Source: Theobroma cacao
Taxonomy: Eukaryota > Streptophyta > Magnoliopsida > Malvales > Malvaceae
Length of the DNA stretch: 64,000 nucleotides
Assembly (NCBI RefSeq): GCF_000208745.1
Contig: NC_030851.1
Span: 9,769,387-9,833,386, forward strand
Direction: 5' to 3'
Position 1 is the first letter of the stretch; each line of letters starts with the position of its first letter. The position numbers and the translations under genes are program-made. A model generated the notes under the pieces. That model was not told where the DNA came from. It made no database searches and saw only the letters and a list, made by a program, of their open reading frames with translations. Below are positions 57,301 to 64,000 of the stretch, one piece after another.

Positions 57301-57906
57301 ATCCAATAGTCATACTATATCATACTATATCACACTATATGACATAATCTTTTATTTTGAAAATACACCCACAATCCTCTATCATTTTCAAAATTTCCAA
57401 ATACCAATAGCTTTAAAAATCTTATGCATAAACAAAGGTATCCCGTAGATTTGAACCTTCACTTAATAAATGTGATTGGTTCTAGTCTGAATTGAATGGT
57501 TAACCAAGCATTGAATCATAGATTCTTCATTTGACTAGTCAAGCCACTAAATACACACAAGCTTCCTTCCTCACTTTGTATCTAGTTTTGTCAACATATT
57601 TTTTATGCCCTTATGTTTTGCATCTATTCATAAGTGTTGTCAAAGTCAAGCCTTTAGTTCCTAGAAGCAGCCATACTTCCATTCACATAGGTAACCCCCA
57701 TCAAAAGTACTCAGTAATTATAGTACTTCAACATATATATGTTCTGGGTCTATTAATAACTTTTGTTCAACCTTATTTTACATATTACGGAAACCAAGCA
57801 CTATACTCCTTGGGATGGAAATATAAATAAGTGCTTGCAATCATCCATAGGTAAAATGGTCAGTACTTAAGACTTGCAAGTCAACCACAAACATTGAGGT
57901 GAACTC
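57301..57906. other. Probable remainder of copia-2 3' LTR
   Basis: Non-coding sequence between the aligned LTR part and the RNase H end. It includes CATACTATATCATACTATAT short repeats (57,313-57,340). The minus strand just before RNase H reads CTCCCATTGTGAGAG, a weak polypurine-tract candidate. Confidence 0.4.
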
Positions 57907-58400
57907 TCACAATGGGAGTTTTAGTTGATAGGCTTGAAACCCATCCCTTTTGAAGTTTTTATTACCAAGTCCTTTCAGATCTTTGGTAAACAGATCTGCT
58001 AAGTTTTCACAAGACCTCACATAAGTTATAGTGATTATACTATTACTGATTCTTTCTCTTATTGCTATATCTAAGTCTAATATATCGACTCTTCCCATTG
58101 TATGCTTGATTATATGCCTGTAATATCATTACATCATTATCACAATGTATCAAGATTAGTGCCATTGGTTTAGGCCACAACGAAATTTCATAGAACAAAT
58201 CTCTTAATCATTCTGCTTCTTAAGCAGCATGTGCCTAGGCTATAAATTTAGTCATCATGGTGGAATTCGTTTGATAATATTGTTCCTTAGAACCTCAAGA
58301 AACAGCATCCCCACCAATTGCAAAATTTCAACCAGTTATAAAAGTATGATCCTTTCTATTTGAGTTCTAACTAACATTTGTATATCCTTATAAAACTGAA
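57907..58400 (-). pseudogene. Copia-2 RNase H remnant
   Basis: In shifting minus frames: DRKDHTF, a GGDAVS-like block, STMMTKFIA, LWPKPMALILIHCDND (58,175-58,130), then AYNGKSRYIRLR (about 58,100-58,065), and in another frame TYVRSCENLADLFTKDLKGL (about 58,020-57,965). This is the end of a copia pol. Frameshifts and stops are frequent. The RT domain that should lie to its right is missing. Confidence 0.75.
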
Positions 58401-58449
58401 TGAAAACCTAAAGGGGAAAAGTTTTGCAATAGACCATAATTTGCAAAAT

Positions 58450-60150
58450 AACATGGTAATCATATAAATCCTTTCAGTAGCCATAAATGCATTTGATAAC
58501 TCTAAATGCATAAAATATAACAATCATATACAAGCACAACTTACAAAACATTTGTAAGGAGATAACGGAAAGTAATCCTCAAACCTTCAAATTCAACATC
58601 AAACATTCAAATCAAGAATGTATCATTCAACACGTTAATACATGCCATTAACAAATTAAAAGGAGAATGGGTACTTTCACCCAACTCGTTCATATGGTAT
58701 TATTAACCCTACACCAGGATTCACAAGAAGGGAAAAGTGGTATGATGCCTAACTTAACCTTAAGGTATTTTTACCCCCATATTAGGACTAGAGCCAACAT
58801 ACAAAAGAGGCAAATGAGGTATTTTTACCCTTATACCAAGACTCATAAAGAGGGAAAAAGTGATACAATACCCAACTTAACCTTGTACTATTCTTACCCC
58901 CACACCGAGACTAGAGTCAATCACAACATAATCAAAATTTTCATGCAAGATTATACCACGATCAAGCATCAATAGCCATTTATGTCAAATGCATAAATCA
59001 TGGGAAAGTGAAAACCTTCTTAATTCACATTCGCAATACTCACACACAAGAGCATTTTTAGTCAACCACAATCACTATCACATCTAGTATCTCGTACTCA
59101 CATTACCTTGAAAGCCGGAGTAACTGATGGAATTATTCAAACATTGAAAGGGTTTGTCTCTCTTTGTCAAAAACTACTACATAATAAGATATTTACTTAT
59201 ACATAATAGTTTTGAAAGCCATTTCCAAAACACTTTCTCATCCATAAACACATTTTCCTTAATCAAATATTTATGGAAACAATGCACATCAACAATCCAT
59301 CAAATCATTTAATCATGATTTCAACTTTACATACTCAAATAGTTTTGAAAGTGGTGTACCCACTCATCTCGAATAATCGTTCCTACCAAATACGCAAAAC
59401 TCTACTCCAATGAAATTCTTGAAGTTTCAACGGATCCAAGACACTCAAATAAATATTTCAATTAATACTTAGTCTAAGAATCGTATGATAATCGTTCTAC
59501 GTTACTTCGAAACTATAAACCATATTTTTAGAATAAAAAATCCAAGATTTAAATATTCAAGAGTGAGAAAAAGCTCATCATTTCATTTAAAACTCAAGAC
59601 CAAGCTCAAATCTTTAAAAAATGATGATTTTGAGCAAAAATGGGTTAGAGAGGGCTTAGGATTTAGAAATTACCTCTAAAAATAGATTGAAGGTTGATAA
59701 CCCTAGTTAAAAGTGAGGTATTTATAGGTTGATAGATGGGAGCCATCTATTGATAGATGAGCTTTAAAATGTTTTAAAAAGCTTTCAAGTTACTATATAT
59801 CGATAAATTTCGCGCATCTATCGATAGATAGGCCTATCTATCGATGGATGATGAACATCTATTGATAAGTGCTCATCAAAATCATTTTTTGGTTCTAACG
59901 AAGAACATTTATCAATAGATAAGGAGCGATAGATAAATAACATCTATCGATAAATAGACTTTAATAAATAAAAATAAGCTCTAAAACTTGTTCATTTGGA
60001 TTCTTTTTCCACCCAAACTTTACAAACCATCTTTATACATCAAATCATGAACTTTTGCAAGTTTAAAACCTAGTTCAAATGCTCAAAACACGTCAATTAC
60101 TTGCTCACCTAAGGATTTCTTATTTATCATTATTCATTCAATGGTGGGAT
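58450..60150. mobile_element. Foreign segment replacing copia-2 RT
   Basis: Copia homology stops after NGLLFNSSL (near 60,155) and resumes only at RNase H. The 1.7 kb between has no RT motif. It contains a repeated block with GGTATTTTTACCC(C/T)(C/T)AT(A/T) (58,764 and 58,818), AACTTAACCTT (58,751 and 58,881) and, at 59,740-59,960, a field of ATCGATAG palindromes. The edges are not resolved. An inserted non-autonomous element plus deletion of RT is the simplest reading. Confidence 0.5.
59740..59965. repeat. Second field of CTATCGATAG palindromes
   Basis: Seven or so copies of CTATCGATAG/CTATTGATAG-like palindromes in 220 bp, for example at 59,747, 59,797, 59,818, 59,835, 59,858, 59,909 and 59,942. 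It recalls the field at 7,688-8,095, but with CTATCGATAG rather than TGTATCGATACA as the commonest form. Confidence 0.7.
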
Positions 60151-60154
60151 TTCG

Positions 60155-60870
60155 CACTTCGCCCCTTTCCCAAACTTGAATTAAAAAGCAAACCATTGAC
60201 CATTTTCGTAAGAACTCAATTCTTACATTCTACTACACAATTTTGTTTCGATGCGTGTGGAGCTACAATCTCATGAAGAATACCAATGGACTCAAAATAC
60301 TTGGGATCATAATATTCACCTCCTTTATCATTTCGTAAACATTTGATAAGCAATTCATAATGTAATTCAATTTCATTTTTATAGATTCTAAACTTCTCCA
60401 TTACTTCATCTTTAGCATGCAATAAGTAAACATAGCAAAATCTAGATAAGTCATTTATAAATGTTACGAAGTACTTTTTCTACCTATAAATGAAGTACTA
60501 TACATGTTACAAACATCAGAATATATTAATGCAAGCAGTTTGGAGTTTCTTTCTATCTTAGGAAATAAGCTTCTTATGATTTTAGAAACCATGCATGTCT
60601 TGCACATATCATTATTTTCATCAATATTAGGTATCAACTCTAAGTTAGTCATATCATGCCATTTTCTATAATGGACATAACTTAATCTATTATGCCATAG
60701 ATTAGACAATACTACTTTACTATCATGAACATTAAATGAGGCATCAATATAAGTAGAACTAGTAACATTTTTATTAATATTAAGCTTGCACATGTCTTTA
60801 TATAAGTATCCACTTCTCACATGTTGTCCACCTTATGTAAGGATGAACTTATTCGCCTTATTTTTTAATT
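60155..60870 (-). pseudogene. Copia-2 pre-integrase and integrase remnant
   Basis: On minus: GFKLKNKANKFIL (60,875), then LWHNRLSYVHYRKWHDM and CKTCMVSKIIRSLFPK (the H/C pre-integrase zinc motif, about 60,700-60,560). LALIYSDVC carries the first Asp, a gap follows, then LRNDKGGEYYDPKYFE with EIVAPHASKQNCVVECKN (60,330-60,216) carrying the Glu. One or more frameshifts lie between 60,464 and 60,422. After a stop the frame continues to NGLLFNSSL, where homology ends. Confidence 0.82.
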
Positions 60871-60886
60871 TGAAGCCATACTTGTT

Positions 60887-62325
60887 AGTTAAATTTCTAC
60901 CTACGCAAGTATATGTATTGAAAAGATGGTATATAAGCAAGCAGAGTATCGATCCCACATAGAATTGATCTAAAATTTTATTAAGTATTAAAATTATAAC
61001 ATTTTAATCTTATCCAAACAATCAAAATTAATTAATTAACTAAAGCTAATTAACCAAAATTTAAACTAAAAAGAAAAATCAAGGTAATAATAACTTGAGT
61101 AAAAATCAAATCAAACAAGTCTAGGATTACAATATCTCTTACACTTCATCTAAATCTTACCTTTCTTCCTTAACTTATTTCAATGGGTTGAATTGTTAAC
61201 CTAGAGTCCTAAATTATTTATAAAGATCTCCCGACTCGTCTTATAAAAATATCTATTTTAACCAAAACATTATATCCCTATGTGAATTAAAATTAAAATA
61301 GATTCATTAAGTTCAGGCTCTAATTTGGCTACATATGACCAATAAGTATATCTCTATTCTATACACAAATCAATTAATATGATCTTATGCTATCCCAATT
61401 TTAGTTTACACTAAACTTCCGTTATCAAGTTTGTTTAGGTTCCTAAATCAATTTAATTAGTGATCAGGCAATTAAAAGCATTAAGAATAAATTAGAATAA
61501 ACAATTCAAATCCTATTAAAGATAAGCAAGAAAGAGATTAAAAATTTAGATTACATGTGAGTTCAATTGCATTCTTAGAAAAAGAAAATCAGCTACACAT
61601 AATTGCAAAAATAAATAACATTATATAAAATTCAACCATTGAGAGTAACAAAAAAAATAAAAGTTAAGGAAGAAAACAAAGCAAATATTTACAACCTTGC
61701 TTTCCAAGTTTCAGCTTCAACTTCTAGCTTCTTGAATCTCCAAAAGTTGTCTAACCTAATATCTCTTAAGAACATCCTATTTATACTCACAAACTTAATC
61801 TATAAGTCCCTAAATTAACCTAATAATTCTAATTATTGGGCTTAATAGTGCAATGAGGGCCAAACATCAATTGTCAGTCTTAAAATTACCATTCCCACAA
61901 CAATACATCTAGCCATTTTTTGATGCAATTTTCTCTATCTTCGAGGAAGAACTGAGCAAAGTGATCACCATGAAAGTTTTAACTCTATCTCTTAACTTTC
62001 CCATGGTTCAAGAATCATAGTATTTGGAGTTCTGTATGGCGAGTTATGATCAAAAAACTAAAACATATGCAAGTAGACTTTGGGGTCTTTCAACATCTTA
62101 CTTTCCAAAATTAAGCCTAATTTTCTTAAATCCTACAAAAGCATAAAAACTAATAAATAATAACCAAATTAAAGGAAATAAACATAAAATTAAAATAACT
62201 CACTTCAAAAATAAACTAATTATAAAAACGAATAAAAATAACTAAATTATAATTAAAAATTAAGGACTTAGCTAATATATAATAACAAAATTGGACTAAA
62301 ATAATTCTATAAAATAGAATTATCA
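60887..62325. mobile_element. 1.44-kb non-autonomous insertion with 9-bp target duplication
   Basis: It splits the copia-2 coding sequence between CGLLNKY and GFKL. Flanks are ATACTTGTT (60,878-60,886) and ATACTTATT (62,326-62,334), an 8/9 match. The insert starts AGTTAAATTTCTACCTACGC and includes GAGTATCGATCCCACATAGA (60,947-60,966), a phrase I associate with a widespread plant repeat. It ends AATTATCA. It is AT-rich, with no ORF and no obvious terminal inverted repeat. A 9-bp duplication would suit a Mutator-type transposase, but the ends do not pair. Confidence 0.65.
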
Positions 62326-62334
62326 ATACTTATT

Positions 62335-63324
62335 CAACAAGCCACATGACACAAGGTTCTTTCTAATTTCTGATACATAATAGATATTGTTTAGTACAAG
62401 TACTTTTCTAGAAGTAAATATGAGTTCCATGGTGCCTTTTCTTTTCACTTATGTAATGGAGGAATTTCCCATGTACAACACAATTCCATCATTAACCGCT
62501 TCTAAGCACTTGAAGAAATTCTTGTCCTTACATACATGCTTAGTTGCACCAATGTCAATCCACCATACTCCATCATCTTCGAGAAGATTGACCTCGGAAA
62601 CTATAACAACAAACTTCTTGTTGTTCACACTTTGTGTCTTATATTTCAAAAGTTTACATTCCGCCTTTAAGTGTCCAAGTTTGTTACAGTGGAAACATAG
62701 ACCCTTTTTGTTCCTTTTGATCTTATGAATTTTTTCATTCATACCAACGAAATGTTTTCTTTTGTTGTACGAAATTGACTTGTTTAATAGTTTGTGTTCC
62801 ATCACATTAACCTTTGAAGTCTCAAAGATTTTTTCCATTAGAATCTTTTTCTGTTTTATCTTGCTTGATTTTATTTGTTTGCAATAATCTTCTTCTATTC
62901 GAAAATAATTACCAAAGTCCTCAAAAGACATCTCTTCTTTCTTATATTTTAGAGTTTTTTTAGTGTCTCTCCATGAGGAAGGGAAGTTTATCAATTATAG
63001 AAGACACAACCATACTTTATCCATGTTAAGATTATATTGCCTAAAGCTATTAAGCATGCATTCAAGCTCATGAAATTGATTCATGACCAAACGATCATTT
63101 ATGAATGTAAAAATATACTTCTTTCCAACTAATATGCGTTTACAATGCATATCACACATATTACCATTCATATCAAGTAAAGAAAGAAAACTTATCTTAT
63201 AATCTGAAGTAGAACCATTTTGCCACAAATGAATCTCATCCATAGAGTCTTCTTTAAAGCGAATTAACTTGACAATGTTAGTAGCCATCTCTTTTAGTGA
63301 AGTCATTTTGAATTCCAATTCCAC
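62335..63324 (-). pseudogene. Copia-2 gag and protease remnant
   Basis: Gag starts MELEFKMTSLKEMATNIVKL (63,324) and continues in a second frame from 62,994 (INFPSSWRDTKKTLKYKKEE). The zinc knuckle GLCFHCNKLGHLKAECKLLK is intact (CCHC, about 62,705-62,650). The protease site reads WWIDIGATKHVC (about 62,575), where DSGA is usual, so the active-site Ser is Ile. It continues to IRKNLVSCGLLNKY at 62,330, exactly where the 1.44-kb insertion begins. At least one frameshift (near 62,995) and stops occur. Confidence 0.85.
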
Positions 63325-63343
63325 TAAAGATGAGTTTTAAAAT

Positions 63344-64000
63344 TGTTGGTGCAAATCTTAGATGGAATTCAAGGTATCAACAAAATTGACTTTAAGGCGA
63401 ACTTTTCAATTAACGCAATCTTTAAGACTTATTTTGCCCCTACCACTCAGTATGCAAAGAGAATTGATGCAAATAGTCTTAGAAATACAATAAAACCAAC
63501 GTCTAACTTCATCTTTGCACTTTACAAGAGTAGACCCTTAAATGCACTCGAGGATTTGCAAAGTTGTTCAACCTTAAAGCCTACTTTCTATAGCAAATAG
63601 ATTATAAGAAATTTGAACTCCTTTGGTAGTTGATAGGAATTTAGGTATTTATATAAATTTTAAGAATATAACACTTCTCTTACTCTTGATATTTATGCTC
63701 TTGTCTTATTTATTTTTGGTGTGTCAAAATGTTTAACAACAAGTCCTTTATATAGATGTGCAAGTGTCTCTTCTCAACCCTTTTATTAAGGCACTTCTTA
63801 TTTTAAAGATATCTCTATATTTTGCAAGATATAATTTTTAGATAAAAGTATTGTTTCAATAATTACTTTATAAAAGGATAACTATTCATATCATAAGATA
63901 TAACATTTGAGCTATAATACGAAAATATAACTTTTCATATCCAAACTTTTTTTATGATTGTTTCATAACTTTTGGATTTAGAAGCATTTTTTCAATATGT
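63344..64000 (-). mobile_element. 5' LTR of copia-2 (partial, continues past window)
   Basis: Plus-strand start TGTTGGTGCAAATC. It aligns with 56,637-57,300. It lies immediately upstream (minus sense) of the gag start at 63,324. No standard initiator-Met primer-binding site was recognised in the 19 bp between, which may be decay. The plus-strand 85-codon ORF here is within the LTR and is not taken as a gene. Confidence 0.78.

Larger units (their letters stand above)
56637..64000 (-). mobile_element. Ty1/copia element (copia-2), decayed, runs past window end
   Basis: Related LTR sequences occur at 56,637 onward and 63,344 to the window end. Between them, on minus, lie gag (63,324-62,620), protease (about 62,560), pre-integrase and integrase (60,870-60,155) and RNase H (58,400-57,907). 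Two foreign segments interrupt the order: 60,887-62,325, flanked by a 9-bp duplication, and about 58,450-60,150, which replaces RT. The LTR and coding strands agree. Many stops mean it is dead. Confidence 0.8.

Overview
This is an interspersed-repeat-rich stretch of a flowering-plant nuclear genome. It is AT-rich, has GT-AG spliced genes, carries plant-type transposons, and contains a 254-base assembly gap (26,595-26,848) plus a single N at 36,656. The protein sequences fit a eudicot. A malvid (cacao/cotton-like) host is my impression from the THF1 and DGK proteins, but it is not proven by the window.

Only two genes look intact. A 12-exon diacylglycerol kinase of the DGK5/DGK6 type lies on + (43,065-50,035). 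A 5-exon THF1/Psb29 chloroplast protein lies on - (53,390-50,570). They face each other tail to tail, 534 bp apart. Just upstream, a BAHD acyltransferase (39,061-40,191) is a pseudogene: it has lost about 80 N-terminal residues at a retrotransposon LTR edge and has two in-frame stops.

The rest is transposon sediment. (1) 1-6,966: remains of a Mutator-like element with a Ulp1-type protease remnant on +, a decayed MULE transposase on -, a small charged ORF, and two minisatellite arrays. (2) 6,985-8,930: an AT-rich tandem duplication, then an LTR-like remnant studded with TATCGATA palindromes. (3) About 8,930-15,047: a decayed L1-type LINE ending in a poly-A tract. (4) 15,050-17,920: AT-rich DNA, a promoter-like patch and two inverted-repeat elements. 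(5) 17,921-39,059: a nest in which a Ty1/copia element on - (LTR fragments at 17,921-18,280 and 38,564-39,059) surrounds a Ty3/gypsy Tat/Ogre-like element on + (22,691-38,563). The gypsy element has 2.7-kb LTRs, two partial gag copies and no pol, and is itself invaded by an inverted solo LTR. (6) 56,637 to beyond the window end: a second copia element on -, interrupted by two unrelated insertions, one with a 9-bp target-site duplication.

No tRNA, rRNA or CRISPR feature was seen. The most unusual content is the MULE/Ulp1 locus with oppositely oriented arrays around its transposase, the antisense promoter-like module inside the gypsy LTR, and two TATCGATA palindrome fields in unrelated repeats. 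None of these is shown to be a functioning new system.
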